Shown: positions 14,911-23,753, numbered from the stretch's first letter. The stretch: DNA of 64,000 nt from Heliocidaris tuberculata (GCA_025618425.1 CM046844.1:6350347-6414346), one strand, 5' to 3'. Made by a program: numbers and translations. The notes: generated from the sequence alone by a model not told the origin.

Positions 14911-15481
14911 GGTGGAGGGGGGGGGGGGTAAGTTTGCTGACTTGTAGGCTATTGTGATACAGTGGAAACTCAGTATAACAAGGTCCTTGGGACCATCAAA
15001 ATTACCTTGTTATATCAGGATTAAAAAACAATAAGAATATAAAGAGCTGGGACCAGAATATTGCCTTGTTATATCAGGAATATTGTTATATCAGACCTCT
15101 TTATACTCAGTTTTCACTGTATTGATATGACTATACTTCGTAAACATGTACAGTAGTTGAGAACATGAAGAATACATGTATATCACGTGGTAGGCAGTGT
15201 ACACACATATGTGTTACGGTATTTCTGCCCAAACTGCTTATAATGCAGTTTCATCTTAAAAATTTGTTCATACTAACACACTTTCATTTTAAAAATGGTT
15301 GATGAATATATTATTTTGTAAACATTCATTTGTTTGTCATTTGCAGAAGGACTTGAAGATCCGCAGTATCAAGGATGAGAAATTAGCCAAGCGATGCGGC
15401 GATTGCCAGGAACTTATCCTGTCGGCATGGCAACGCTCGGATAGTCTCGGGAGAGGGCGTGTCAGGGGAGACTCATGGTAG
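1288..15481 (+). CDS. PLEKHM2: PLEKHM2 (SKIP) C-terminal half, 10 exons, 5' truncated by the window
   Basis: Ten exons join in phase into a 429-residue C-terminal fragment ending in TAG at 15479-15481. From family knowledge, PLEKHM2 is a cytosolic adaptor that binds Arl8 on lysosomes through an N-terminal RUN domain and recruits kinesin-1 through WD/WE motifs, moving lysosomes outward; those parts must lie before position 1. In the fragment, residues 1-148 form a conserved region before the PH domain. A PH domain runs about 183-281 (GMLHYK start at 186, Trp201 in the RYWKAAFF strand, C-terminal-helix Trp273). Residues 285-429 form the C-terminal conserved region ending with an AWQRSDSL motif, as in vertebrate PLEKHM2 as I remember it. 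LVHWED (159-164) is also shared. Exons: 1288-1357, 2278-2368, 2722-2786, 5286-5374, 8107-8236, 9016-9263, 11891-12050, 12799-12990, 14054-14164, 15347-15481. PLEKHM1 is less likely because no C1/zinc-finger C-terminus is present. Confidence 0.9.
2020..2213 (-). mobile_element. tRNA-derived SINE
   Basis: On the minus strand an A-box-like TAGTATAGTGG (2192-2202) and a B-box-like GGTTTGAATCT (2145-2155) are spaced as in a tRNA gene. A body with the TGGCAAAC/TTGCCAAAAGAC segment is shared with the copy at 15.7 kb. It is not a functional tRNA because the acceptor stem does not close. Confidence 0.65.
2278..2368 (+). CDS. PLEKHM2: PLEKHM2 exon
   Basis: The acceptor is CTTCACAG at 2270-2277 and the donor is AAAAG|GTTAGA. 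Thirty codons (LIRLSTGHMEG...) plus one base. The segment AFILLTDHAIYILRK is a hydrophobic beta-strand pattern typical of a PH-like fold. The following nine bases nearly repeat the donor (TAGAAAAGGT twice), so the splice site could also sit one repeat downstream, but that choice breaks the fit to the next exon. Confidence 0.85.
2722..2786 (+). CDS. PLEKHM2: PLEKHM2 exon
   Basis: The acceptor is GTGTGACAG ending at 2721 and the donor is TTG|GTAAGA. Two bases complete a Gly codon with the previous exon, then 21 codons (ERNGRFSTESR...YHDLDYVL) end in phase 0. Confidence 0.85.
2825..3176. mobile_element. MITE family B, copy 1
   Basis: Same element as at 9346, 11469, 36046 (partial) and 54601 (inverted). 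Internal landmarks are GATTACATTGTGAAAGAAA, TGAGGTTTTG, TATGGGACTGCACACA and TGAGGGCATTTG. The left terminus has a small deletion removing the TTGAGTTCTGG part of the TIR. Confidence 0.75.
3180..5006. other. Intron sequence, no gene seen
   Basis: PLEKHM2 intron. It contains a retroelement-like tail (about 4065-4200), a purine-rich stretch at 4280-4345 and a run of 19 G at 4471-4489. Open frames here are short and lack splice or compositional support. Confidence 0.6.
5007..5253. mobile_element. Foldback MITE, TIR ATATGGGTCATTCCATG
   Basis: The left arm reads ATATGGGTCATTCCATG then GGTTGGGGCAAA. The right arm is its reverse complement ending GAATGACCCATAT at 5253. The arms are about 35 bp, the body about 170 bp. 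Confidence 0.8.
5286..5374 (+). CDS. PLEKHM2: PLEKHM2 exon
   Basis: The acceptor is TTTTATCTAG ending at 5285 and the donor is CAAG|GTAAAA. Twenty-nine codons plus two bases. It contains the basic segment VCKNRRKHFWL, which corresponds to a conserved PLEKHM2 strand by recall of the family. The preceding intron of about 2.5 kb holds an inverted-repeat element at 5007-5253. Confidence 0.87.
5682..5957. mobile_element. MITE with TACTGTATA...GCCATA termini, flanked by (TA)n
   Basis: Left TACTGTATACGGCATATATT and right, read in reverse complement, TACTGTATAAGCCATAAATT. Inner arms carry TTCGCG motifs. (TA)n runs flank it directly on both sides, consistent with TA target preference. Confidence 0.75.
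5962..6232. repeat. (TA)n microsatellites
   Basis: Long TA runs at about 5962-6010 and 6132-6232, the latter interrupted twice by ACAGTG. Tyr/Ile repeat frames across them are not genes. Confidence 0.95.
6399..6816 (-). mobile_element. MITE family A (piggyBac-like), copy 1
   Basis: TTAA flanks both ends (6399-6402, 6813-6816). Termini are CCCTTTCGAGACA and, at the other end in reverse complement, CCCTTTCAGGACA. It is inverted relative to the copies at 9.7, 21.7, 23.8 and 39.2 kb. Length is about 418 bp. Confidence 0.88.
7316..7601. repeat. Tandem duplication, 143-bp unit x 2
   Basis: The stretch starting TTCTTACTGCAAGAATACTG at 7316 recurs at 7459 with an offset of 143. The copies differ at very few positions (for example TTTGAGGG versus TTCAAGGG), so the duplication is recent. 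It lies inside the Tc1-like element. Confidence 0.9.
8107..8236 (+). CDS. PLEKHM2: PLEKHM2 exon
   Basis: The acceptor is ATTTCACAG ending at 8106 and the donor is GAA|GTAAGT after 8236. One base completes an Arg codon, then 43 codons including LTDATAQAIGLKKYVAGEE. This LTDAT...KFVA-type helix matches the family. The intron before it is expanded by a Tc1-like element. Confidence 0.88.
8652..8985 (+). mobile_element. LINE 3' end fragment
   Basis: A frame near 8777-8820 reads SLSNFKTTLKTLLF, the typical C-terminal motif of non-LTR retrotransposon ORF2 proteins. It is followed by GGCGCATTACAAGTGTTC and an (ATT)n tail at 8945-8962, as in CR1/L2-type ends. It ends about 30 bp before a PLEKHM2 exon. 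Confidence 0.6.
9016..9263 (+). CDS. PLEKHM2: PLEKHM2 exon, start of the PH domain
   Basis: The acceptor is TATGTCAG ending at 9015 and the donor is CTTGG|GTTAGT. Eighty-two codons plus two bases. It contains VHLYTLVHWED, then the PH domain start KRKGMLHYKTKES and the RYWKAAFFKL strand. An alternative AG seven bases downstream (9021-9022) would break the frame. The exon is clearly richer in G and C than the flanking introns. Confidence 0.92.
9346..9721. mobile_element. MITE family B, copy 2
   Basis: Left terminus TAAAGATGAGTTGAGTTCTG and right terminus GAACTCAACCTTCTCTTTA are inverted repeats. The body matches the 11469 copy throughout. Confidence 0.85.
9738..10153 (+). mobile_element. MITE family A, copy 2
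   Basis: TTAA|CCCTTTCAGGACAGG at the left and GAAAGGG|TTAA at the right, about 416 bp. It lies between two family B sequences. Confidence 0.9.
10154..10422. mobile_element. MITE family B, truncated copy
   Basis: Begins mid-element (AATGATAAGAAATTGACTCA) directly after the family A copy and runs to the family B right end ACTCAACCTTCCTCTTA. Roughly the first third is missing. Confidence 0.75.
10468..10663. mobile_element. Near-perfect palindromic foldback MITE, GGCTGGAATTCAC termini
   Basis: The arm GGAATTCACAAAGGTGGTAA and on through ATAGATTTAGACCATGGTTTATGCAG is repeated in reverse complement at 10615-10660 with almost no mismatch. ATA flanks both sides. It belongs to the GGGCC-ended foldback group. 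Confidence 0.9.
10885..11400 (-). mobile_element. LINE 3' end with ORF2 C-terminus remnant
   Basis: On the minus strand, about 11150-11245 reads NNLPLHIKRSPSLNVLKRRL, the classic W-N-x-L-P...SL..FK..L end of a non-LTR reverse transcriptase protein. The Trp is replaced by a stop. The 3' end runs into an (ATTC/ATTT)-rich tail near 10890-10920. Pseudogenised. Confidence 0.7.
11469..11853. mobile_element. MITE family B, copy 3 (reference copy)
   Basis: Best-preserved termini: TAAAGATAAAGTTGAGTTCT (11469) against CCAGAACTCAATCTTCTCTT (ends 11853). Length is 385 bp. It ends about 40 bp before a PLEKHM2 acceptor. Confidence 0.85.
11891..12050 (+). CDS. PLEKHM2: PLEKHM2 exon, end of the PH domain
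   Basis: The acceptor is CATCACACAG ending at 11890 and the donor is CATCAG|GTAGCT. One base finishes a Gly codon, then 53 codons. It includes KFGGCRR and the C-terminal PH helix HWLQSICEVA with the near-invariant Trp. An in-frame GTAGCT at 12036 is a weaker alternative donor that would remove five residues. Confidence 0.9.
12051..12798. other. Intron, nothing recognised
   Basis: AT-rich intron without clear repeats. Frames are short. Confidence 0.5.
12799..12990 (+). CDS. PLEKHM2: PLEKHM2 exon
   Basis: The acceptor is TGTGTTTCAG ending at 12798 and the donor is ATCATG|GTGAGT. Sixty-four codons in phase 0. It contains LLCLEDYQTHFFRTL, matching the CHEDCQTSFFRSL-type segment remembered from vertebrate PLEKHM2. 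Confidence 0.9.
13749..13908. mobile_element. Foldback MITE with ATACC(A)TGCACT arms
   Basis: The left arm ATACCATGCACT...CACCAGTTGAAATTATGG through GATTCTTCGGTGACTGG pairs with CCAGTCACCGCAAAGAATCC through ATTTCCACTGG...AGTGCAAGGTAT. The arms are about 70 bp and the loop is TA-rich. Overlapping frames on both strands are products of the palindrome. Confidence 0.85.
14054..14164 (+). CDS. PLEKHM2: PLEKHM2 exon
   Basis: The acceptor is TTTTGGCAG ending at 14053 and the donor is ACTGAG|GTAACG. Thirty-seven codons in phase 0. PWLLYFNCSKELDKFVSRL is an amphipathic strand-helix pair that fits the C-terminal half of a PH-like fold. Confidence 0.9.
14200..14710. repeat. Degenerate tandem repeat of GGACAACTA / CTACCATCCCC motifs
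   Basis: Repeated GGATAACTA, GAAAACTA and GACTACCATCC words run through the interval and end in a run of about 13 C at 14691-14704. A foldback MITE (14278-14405) is inserted in it. Confidence 0.6.
14278..14405. mobile_element. Foldback MITE, TIR GGGGCCTGTAACATAAAGAG
   Basis: GGGGCCTGTAACATAAAGAG at the left is mirrored at 14386-14405, and pairing continues through ATAAATCAATCTTA. Length is 128 bp. Confidence 0.92.
14879..14930. repeat. T(n)G(n) homopolymer junction
   Basis: A run of more than 20 T is followed at once by G-rich sequence (GGGGGGGGGAGGGG...). One of several such junctions, all in the same orientation in this window. Confidence 0.9.
14958..15121. mobile_element. MITE, TIR TACAGTGGAAACTCAGTATA
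   Basis: Left TACAGTGGAAACTCAGTATA, right TATACTCAGTTTTCACTGTA. The internal repeat CCTTGTTATATCAGGA occurs twice. Length is 164 bp. Confidence 0.85.
15347..15481 (+). CDS. PLEKHM2: PLEKHM2 terminal coding exon with stop
   Basis: The acceptor is TCATTTGCAG ending at 15346. Forty-four codons and TAG. The C-terminus LSAWQRSDSLGRGRVRGDSW matches the conserved end of PLEKHM2. The 3'UTR begins at 15482; its poly(A) site is not obvious. ATTAAA-type hexamers occur near 16010 and 16177. If the UTR is that long it includes a SINE. Confidence 0.93.
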   Translation, partial: KDLKIRSIKDEKLAKRCGDCQELILSAWQRSDSLGRGRVRGDSW

Positions 15482-15654
15482 AGGTCATCATGCTTGGTGT
15501 CAAGTTGGTATCCCCTCCCCTCCCCTCAACCTCCCACACCCTCCATTCCATCTCATCTGCATTCTCTTTAATATCCTGGCCTGGTAAAGAATCATTCATA
15601 ATAATAATGATAATTGGATGCTTGTATGCCTCTCAACATGCTCATGGAACTCCA

Positions 15655-15865
15655 ATAATACTCCGGCTTTAGCATGGCTACCGATTTTGTTGCTCAGAGC
15701 ATTCGAGGAATTCTTTCCTGCGAGGTACCCCTTTGACAACTGGGTGGAGAGTGGCAAATGTCGATTAATGTTTTGCCAAATGACATTAGTCATGTTGGTG
15801 CTGTGCTCAAACCCAAGACCTTCGCATCTCCAGAAAAGTGTTTCATCTCCTCAACCATTAGCTAC
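15655..15865 (-). mobile_element. tRNA-derived SINE in the presumed PLEKHM2 3'UTR or just downstream
   Basis: Shares the CGAGGTACCC...TGGAGAGTGGCAAA...TTTGCCAAA body with the copy at 2020-2213. A B-box-like sequence on the minus strand lies near 15806-15816. It is degenerate. Confidence 0.55.
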
Positions 15866-16291
15866 ATGTACAAGAGAATGAAAGAATAGGAGAGAACTGG
15901 GCTTTCTTTAATGGCAATATCTCCTTGTTATGATGTATAAGGGTCATCTTGGATGGAGTTTTGGAAGGAGGAGAGAAATATATTAATTCATATCTATTTA
16001 TTGTGCAATTAAATCCTAGGAAATTAGAATGCCATAATGTACTTGTACTTGATAAACGAACTGCCAAATACAATGAGAACATTTGAATTGTACCAGGAAT
16101 GAACAAACTCTGATTTGAGTAAGAATTCGATTCAAGCCTATTGAGGATTACATCAGATTTGTAAATTTGTGACTGCAATTAAAATATTAGATGTAAATGT
16201 AAATGTATTAATGCATAAAGTAATCATGAATTATATCTGTGATCAAGTCTTAACATAGTAGTAATATTAATATGAGTCCATATAGATTCCA

Positions 16292-16440
16292 GGGCCCCAT
16301 TTCATAAAACTTGTTATCAATAACAACTGCAACAAATCTATAATAAATTTTCTCTCAGCCAGTTGGATGCAAGTATTTCAGTAGCTTATAACTGTTATTG
16401 TAACTTGTTATTGATAACAAGTTTCATGAAACGACGCCCA
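16292..16440. mobile_element. Foldback MITE, GGGCCCCATTTCATAAAACTTG type
   Basis: The left arm TTTCATAAAACTTGTTATCA is mirrored by TGATAACAAGTTTCATGAAA near the right end. The same family is at 16689-16826 and 52543-52683. Confidence 0.9.
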
Positions 16441-16688
16441 GAACAAAATAGGGTTGTATAAACAAAAATGAAGTACAATATCAAATTGCGAGCAAATCAA
16501 GGATGAGACATAATATTAATCATTTTATAAGATATTTTCCTTAATGGAACATTAGGACTGGAATTAAAACATGTCTCCAAATGTTATTGGATAGATCACA
16601 GGGTTTGTATTGTTCAGTTTTCCCCCTATGTTAATGACAGAAGTGTCATTTACCCTTTCTGACTTTACATGTTGACTGGTCATGTTCT

Positions 16689-16826
16689 GGGCCCAGTTTC
16701 ATAAGACTTGTCATCAATGACAAGTTGCAATACTGTTATAAGCTACTGAAATCCTTGCATCTGATTGGCTGAGAGCAAATTTGTCGGTAAAAATCACTGA
16801 CAAGACACTTGATGAAACACCCCCTT
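16689..16826. mobile_element. Foldback MITE, same family, degenerate
   Basis: GGGCCCAGTTTCATAAGACT begins the copy. The right arm (CACTTGATGAAACACCCCC) is diverged. The internal GATTGGCTGAGAGCAAATTT segment matches its sister copy. Confidence 0.75.
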
Positions 16827-18768
16827 AACCATTGTTACCATCAAGATCGAAGTTACATTTGAAGCTGGTGTTCTGGGTCAGAATTTATACACTCTTGGCT
16901 ATTGTCCATTTTTTGACAAGTCACAATTCATTTTTAAAAGTCACACATTTTGATGGGCTGGGTCGGTGGATATATTAGGTGAGAAATGTAATCATGAAAT
17001 AATTGTGAAATTCAGGAGTGTCCTTTTTTTTTCCTTTCTGAACTGCTGCCAGTTCAAGAGAGAATCTGCAGAGCTGATTTGAGCAAAATAGTGAATGCAT
17101 TTTGTCAATGATTTGTATTGCCAGAAGAGAACACATGGAAAAAGAAATGGAGTACAATACATGTGTTCCCTGGCAAATGGCATATGGATGGATGTTTCAA
17201 ATCTGGTGTTAGGGTGTAGTGTCAAGGATCAGTGTTAGATGTAGTCCTTGGTTTGTATGAAGAGCTGGTGCAAACTCCCCTTCTTTCTCATGTAGCAAAA
17301 AGTAGATAAAGTAGTTTTGCAAATTGCAGTAGCAGGAAAAGATGCTTCTGGAACGAAAAGTGCATATTGTTGAAAAATCATAATTTCATTGCATTAAGGT
17401 AAAAGCATACATGTATCATTGAGCTTTAGAGTGGGGAAAAAATACCTCTTCTACCTAAATGAGGCTTAATATTACCAAAACTGTCATTACATACATGTAT
17501 ATGAAATTACAAGTTTTAGTTTCATTAATATCCTCAACAATTTCGCTGTTTGCGTTCCAGACATATCTCTTTGTGCCACTGCCATAAAGCTACCTAGCTG
17601 CATAGGCATATCAATCTGCCATATGTTTTATTCCTGAAGATCGCTACCTATGAAAAACTGCATTTTGCTGATTCATGTACATGCAATTCATAGCCACATT
17701 GCATGTACTTTGCTCAAACACATTGTATGTACTTTGCTCAAACGCAATCTCATGCCTAGTTTGAAACCATTTCAATAATGTACAGGGTGATACTCAAAAT
17801 ATGTATACATATACATGCAGTATTGCTTCTGTTCTTTCTCTTAGAGATTAATTTCTATGTTTCTTGTACATACATGTACATAAATGTACATGTACAGTGT
17901 ACTTGTACAAAGCATTACAATTCTGAAGCATTGTGTAACATAAAGAGTATATTTTATTTTGTATATGTGACATATATGTGTCATTTTGAGGTTGATTGCA
18001 TTTAATAGTGTTCAACCTGTAGATCATGGTGATTCATTGTGAGGTTTTGGGAGCATCAAAATAATGATAGATTTAAACCTTTAAACCTTCTTTCACTATT
18101 CTTTGCCATAATACTGAATAGGCCTACTTAATTTCATTTAAAAAAAATGTAAAATGGAACTGCATGAGCTGGCCATTTATAATAAATTAAATTGTAGATG
18201 TGACTTACAGTAAGATGTTTAATTTACTTTGAACTGTGTAGATAAAATTATACATAATTTACATAATATAAAGTCAAATTAAATTAGTTCAATGATGTAT
18301 ATGTGATTGTATATATAAATAAAGATTTATCAGTAGAATACTATTATTTAACCATGATGCATACATTTTTTTTTGAAAATATCATACATGATTGTGATAT
18401 GAGAACTTATAGTGCTTTCTTTGTATCTTCATTTCCTACATTCCGATTGTAAATTATCTTTGCTCCCTGCTAAAAAAAAAATGCTCTTTTAGATCAATCA
18501 AAGGTTTGAGATAAGTTACAAAAAGAGTTAGATGTTCAGTGTGTAATTGTCCAAAGGAGTAATGATTGTTGAGTTTTATGTAATATTTTTTTCTATTTTC
18601 TATTTTCAGTGCCATATGTGTTGCAAAGTGCTCATTAAGTTGTGCAATTATTTCAAACCCTAACTTAGTAAAGTCGCTATATGTATTATAGTGTTATGAG
18701 TTATGTTATTCCATTTTGTTCAGTTTTGTTTATATATGTTATCATTATTTGGTCAGTGAATGCTGTTT
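16827..18768. other. Intergenic, nothing recognised
   Basis: AT-rich sequence downstream of PLEKHM2 with no exon-like segment. Multiple ACATGTACATG palindromes occur around 17860-17900. Confidence 0.5.
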
Positions 18769-19275
18769 AAAGGGGAAGTTCACCCAGGTATTAGTTGGTT
18801 TGCATAAAAGCAGAAAAATGAGAGAAACAGATGAGGGAAAGTTTGAGCAAAATCTGATAAGAAAGTTATGAATTTTTGAAGTTGTAATAAATCAACACAA
18901 ATTGGCAACTCCCTGATGTATCTTGCAAGCTCCTCTCCCATTTGCTCTTTACATAAAATTTCCAAGATTTTTATTTTCTTAGTTATTGAAAAAGGAATAG
19001 ATTTGTTACATATATGTTGTGTGTTAAAACAAGTTTGCAATGATTGTATCTAGGGTGCATGTAAGATTAAATATTTCTATAATTTCTATTATGTAATTAA
19101 TGAAAATTTGTGATTTTTTTGTAGTACAGGGCAAATGGGAGAGGAGATCGCAAGATACATCGCAGAGTTGCCAATTTGTGTTTGATTGATTACAACTTCA
19201 AAACTTCATAACTATCGTTTTTCTTATCGGATTTCGCTCAAACTTTCATTGACACGTTTCTTTAATTTTTCTGCT
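18769..19275. mobile_element. Long-arm foldback element (AAAGGGGAAGTTCACCC type)
   Basis: It starts AAAGGGGAAGTTCACCC. The arm at about 18818-18955 (AAGTTTGAGCAAAATC ... CTCCTCTCCCATTTGC) is repeated in reverse complement at about 19123-19262. The two arms span about 140 bp each around an AT-rich centre. The expected right terminus is missing or diverged. Confidence 0.8.
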
Positions 19276-19857
19276 TCTTTTAAAACCAACTTCATATAAG
19301 ATTGTACATTTATGTAATTTATATTTAAGATTTCTTTGAAATGTATTTGTTTAGTTATGGCATGTGCTTCCAGATCTTCTTTGCACTGAATTATTACTTT
19401 ATTATGCAATATGTTGAAAAGATGTTGGCGTTATGTCATGCTGATGAAAATTTTCATCATTACAGAGAGGACCATGTATACATATGCATGAATCAGAACT
19501 TAGATTAGCTATATATACAAGTATTTATTTTTGTACTGTAAAACTGAAAAAGTTATCATTTACTGAAGCTTAGGGCTCATATCTGGTCAATATATTATTC
19601 TACCAAAGATGCCAATCTTTATTGAAGGTAGATAGTGTCCTTGAAAACCGTTGTTAAGAACCCCATGTTGGGGCTATTCTTGTGAATTTAGGGGCATTGT
19701 TGATTGGTTTTGTCTGTGAGGATTCTTCAAATTAGTGAATTTCCCCTTTGTGCATGTATTTATTTTATGCATGTGCTAACAGACCCAAATCATGTATGTT
19801 CATTTTATTATTTTGAGCTTGAGTTTGTTACTCTTTACTGGAATAGCATGGAAATAT

Positions 19858-19860
<3 letters not shown>

Positions 19861-19892
<32 letters not shown>

Positions 19893-20010
19893 GATTTTTT
19901 TTTTTTTTTTTTTACTGTTAATTAATTTAATCAATTGATTAATTAAGTAATTTTTTATTTTTATTTTATTTATTTATTTATTTCTTCTTTTTTTTTTTGG
20001 GGGGGGGGGG
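19861..20010. repeat. Poly-T and T(n)G(n) low-complexity tract
   Basis: Two T runs of about 30 and 20, then TTTATTTATT repeats, then a T run directly joined to a G run ending at 20010. Confidence 0.9.
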
Positions 20011-20900
20011 TGTTGGTGGTTTTTCTTCTTTGTTTTTGCTGAGAAACATGATTCTTGAGTACACATTCTCATGCATGTTTAAATTTTTCCATGTTAAGCC
20101 TCAGGGCTTATTTTGCTTTGTGAAAATAACCTTCAAATTATCTTGAAAATTGTATGGATTTCATGAATTTATGCACTGTAAATACATTTATCAGCAGAGG
20201 TATATTCTTGCCTGTTTACTATTTATTATATCGACATGAATAAGTTTTGTTACGTGAATTTTTTCCTAGTGTTTCTGTCTGATATCTTTAAGAGCATCCT
20301 GAAAGTTTTTGTTCACTTGAAAGTTTTGTTCACTTGAAAGTTTGGGAGGATCTATATGATTTCTAAGGAAATAATGCAATAATGAATACATGTATATGCT
20401 ATAATTGTTATTTCCAATAATTTATGTTGAATCAGAGTTAATGCCAAACAATTTAAGTGTAATTAATGATTGTCACCATGTCCAAGCTTATTACTTTAGT
20501 CAAAAAGTGTATAACATCTTTTTTTTAAAAGGGGGGGGGGAAGTTGTAATTTCCATTTGAATATCACTCTCATTGTTGTACTTAATCGCTTGAAATAGTC
20601 GTGCTCAAAATTCTTACCTTGTTGTAGACGAGTAAAAGTGCCAGCTTAGTTCTTCGAGTTTGAATTTAATTTATTGCATGAAAAAATCGCATGCCTTATC
20701 ATATAGAGTTGAATTAAACCACCAAAGTCTGACAAAAGATGTGAAGGTTTTTTTATCATTCTGATGTGATGTATTGAAGGAAAGATGTAAGCTTGTTGTA
20801 TGTGTGCCACGGTGATGATGATGAAAGAAGATAAACAATGATTATGAGAAGATACAGTAATAATCAAGTGATATCTAGTGGAAGTATTTTTACAGGCATT

Positions 20901-21704
20901 AAAGGCTGGTCACATTTGTCCAATAACGATAACAAGATATTAAAGATACACCCTACTATATGGCGTGTACATGTGAATGTGGGCCATTCTTTGTAAAACG
21001 AACTAAATGGTCACACATGTGACCATCTAATTTTGCCTCATTGCCAGAAAATCTTATTACATTCTATTGACTTTTTTATATCACCAGTTTCTTACATGAA
21101 AAATATTTCCCTTTCTTTGACAAGAATAAGTTATTTCCCAACCATAATGTTTTTACAGAGACATTTAATGATGCCCTTTTTCAAGTAGTCACAAATGTGA
21201 CCGACCCAATTTTCACCTCTAAAAGAAAAGAATGTTCACCCATTTATGGAAAATTGCTTTCATAATGTTCAGAGCAATCCCATCATACAGCAATGAAAAG
21301 TTGAAACTTGCCCTCCAAAGGAAATACGAGAAAAGTACATGTAGGTTTGAAATAGTTTGAATACCAACAAGTAAGACCCTTTTTCATGCTAGGTCACACA
21401 TGTGACCAACCTTCTTTTGACCTCTGAAAGAAAATGATGTACTCTCATTTAAAATATTTGCCCTCCATCTGTTGGGGGGCAAGATTGTTATTCAAATATC
21501 CAAAATGAGAGATTTCTACTACAAGACAAATACTGAAAAATTAGGTTTAAACAAATTATTTGTCAGGATTTTGGTCACACACGTGACTGAGAATGGCCCT
21601 TATGCTCAGCCTCGGGGCTTTAAATAGTAGGGCAGCTCCAGGGTGTACTTTTATTTAATTAAAAAATCTTGTTATTGTTATCAGACAAATGTGACCAGTC
21701 CTTT
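20901..21704. mobile_element. piggyBac-like non-autonomous element with four internal palindromes
   Basis: TTAA at 20899-20902 and 21703-21706 flanks termini AGGCTGGTCACATTTGTC and its near-mirror GACAAATGTGACCAGTCC. TIR similarity extends about 55 bp (AACGATAACAAGATATTAAA). Inside, GGTCACACATGTGACC-type palindromes recur at 21009, 21187, 21392 and 21573, each followed by similar sequence, so the interior is a degenerate tandem array. No coding frame. Confidence 0.8.
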
Positions 21705-22119
21705 AACCCTTTTAGGACAGGAATTATTTAAAAGCTAAATTGATTACATTTTGTTCTTCAAATTGGCAACAATAATATTTTTCTTTTAATGCTATGTGGT
21801 TCTAATAAAATGTAATGCCTTTGAAAACAACATTCATGGTTAAAACCTTTATCGAAAAGGTGAAAAAGTTGCAAATTTTGACAAAAAACCAATGATTTTG
21901 AACCTCTCAATGTGTTGCCAATTTAAGGATTTTAAAGCTTATTCTTGTTTTTAAAATATCTGGCATCAAGTGCAATTTTGTCATGCAACAAAAATGGACA
22001 TAGTTTATGCAGAAATTTTTGCTCTTTCTACTCATGCATCTGGTATGTTTTTTAGAGCTCTGAATGAAAAGTTATTGAGCCAAACCACAAAATGTGGTCA
22101 ATTGTCTCGAAAGGGTTAA
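21703..22119 (+). mobile_element. MITE family A, copy 3
   Basis: It begins at the same TTAA that ends the previous element: TTAA|CCCTTTTAGGACAGG ... CTCGAAAGGG|TTAA. About 417 bp. Confidence 0.9.
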
Positions 22120-22557
22120 CATCAAACAGATCATGAAAGAAAAAAAAAAAGGTAAGATAAAATAATCATGTGGAGATGAAATAATGAAGGTAAAAAAATT
22201 AAAATTGATGAGATAAAGAGAAGGAGTGAGAAAATTTCTTTAACAGGTACAGTGAAATGAGAAGAGAATAAATAATACAGAATGTCTTAAATATCACATT
22301 ACCCCCAAATATATATATTATCTTCTCAGTGGATGAAAACACTGGAAACAAAATGGCTTTTGAATTTGTTTCTTTGAAGTATAGGGAAGAAAATTGGATA
22401 TAGAAGTAATCCCGGAGTAAAACGAATAGATCTACACAACAAGTTTGGAAGAAGAAAACAAAGAGTAACATTGTGAAAGGTGTAAGTGAAAGTGAATAAG
22501 GTAGTCTTTAGGATTTCCGTGTGTATTAATATACACAATTTTGTTTGAACAATAGCG

Positions 22558-22567
22558 ATTGCGCAAT
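22558..22567. promoter_or_regulatory. Perfect C/EBP-type palindrome
   Basis: ATTGCGCAAT is the consensus C/EBP/PAR-bZIP site. It lies in a GC-richer stretch about 75-105 bp before two candidate splice donors. Function is inferred only from the motif. Confidence 0.35.
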
Positions 22568-22569
22568 AC

Positions 22570-22672
22570 ACAAGCCCAAAAACGTTTTCATCGCACGAAT
22601 CAACTGCACATATTGGACAAAAGTGTAGGGCCTTTTCTCAATGGTAAGGCAGTTTGAACACCTATTTATCTG
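22570..22672 (+). other. Candidate first exon of a small gene
   Basis: GC-richer stretch ending ATCTG|GTAAGTTG. An ATG at 22641 in CTCAATGG context is open to the donor (MVRQFEHLFI plus two bases). An alternative donor GTAAGG follows that ATG directly. Support is the donor match and the phase fit to the next candidate exon. No homology recognised. Confidence 0.25.
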
Positions 22673-23753
22673 GTAAGTTGAATTAGTATTAATTTTATGA
22701 ATTGAATGTCATAGATTTTAGGAATGAGGTGGAAGTCCAAAAATTATTCTTATATAAGGTCTAGGCCTACTATAGACAGAAAAAATCTGTCGTTTAGAGG
22801 AGTTTTATAACATTTGTTGACTTTTGAGGTACCGATACTGTAGTGTAGAGGGATTCCGCGAAGCCAGACGTAGTCGTGGAGCATATATCTCGGAATGAAA
22901 TACATGTAGACTGATTTTTCGGTCTAGGCCTAGTATTACTTTACATGGGTTTTTAATTAATCTTTTTAAGCAAAAAATGTTAGTTGGCTATGTGCTTATT
23001 CCAAGTTAATTACTTTATTATCAGGAGTCTATATTAGACCTAACTCTGCTACATCTTGTAAAGTGAAGAAAATGACATTGCTCCCTCTATGACTCTATGC
23101 TTGTACTCTCTTTGTGTTTTGAGGTTCAAGAGTGGTCATAAAATGTACATGTGGTATAAAAATCATATACAGGGTTAACCTGATTTTAACTTGATGTCTT
23201 CTCTGGTCCTTCAATGAAAATTATCAGCTGGTGATGGAGATCTCTAAATATAGATTGTCTTGGCAAGGTTTTGATTCACTTTTGTATAGCTGAATCTTTA
23301 AAAAAAAACTGGTCTGAAACAAAAGTTCAAGGGAATAAAAAGAAAGGTTTCAGTTTTGGTAGTATAAAATGGAAATTCCTGAAGCACAGGAGCAAATTAT
23401 TTGTTTTCTGTAAGAGACCTTACCCAAGTGAGCTTGAGAATTCAGAATGAAAACCAAAATAATTACAAAATTTCAGGAACATTGAGCTTTACTCCTACAA
23501 TCATGCATCATCTGGTCCAAGGCGCTACAATAAATGAAATGGTGAAAGTATTCAGAATTGAATGACAAGTGCTGTAAAATCTAAATTAACAACAAAAACA
23601 ACATTCATGATTTTTAAAGGTGATATCCGAAAGCCAAAGATTTCACTACAGCATAGCAACATTATGAATTATCCTTGCCAGATTACAAAGTCAAAGTATT
23701 GGGGGCTTCCTGTAACAAAAAGTATATAACTACCATTTTTTCCCCAGACATCA

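Noticed and set aside
18025..18075. Another family B copy
   Set aside because: Only about 40 bp (TGAGGTTTTGGGAGCATCAA) match; too short to call an element.
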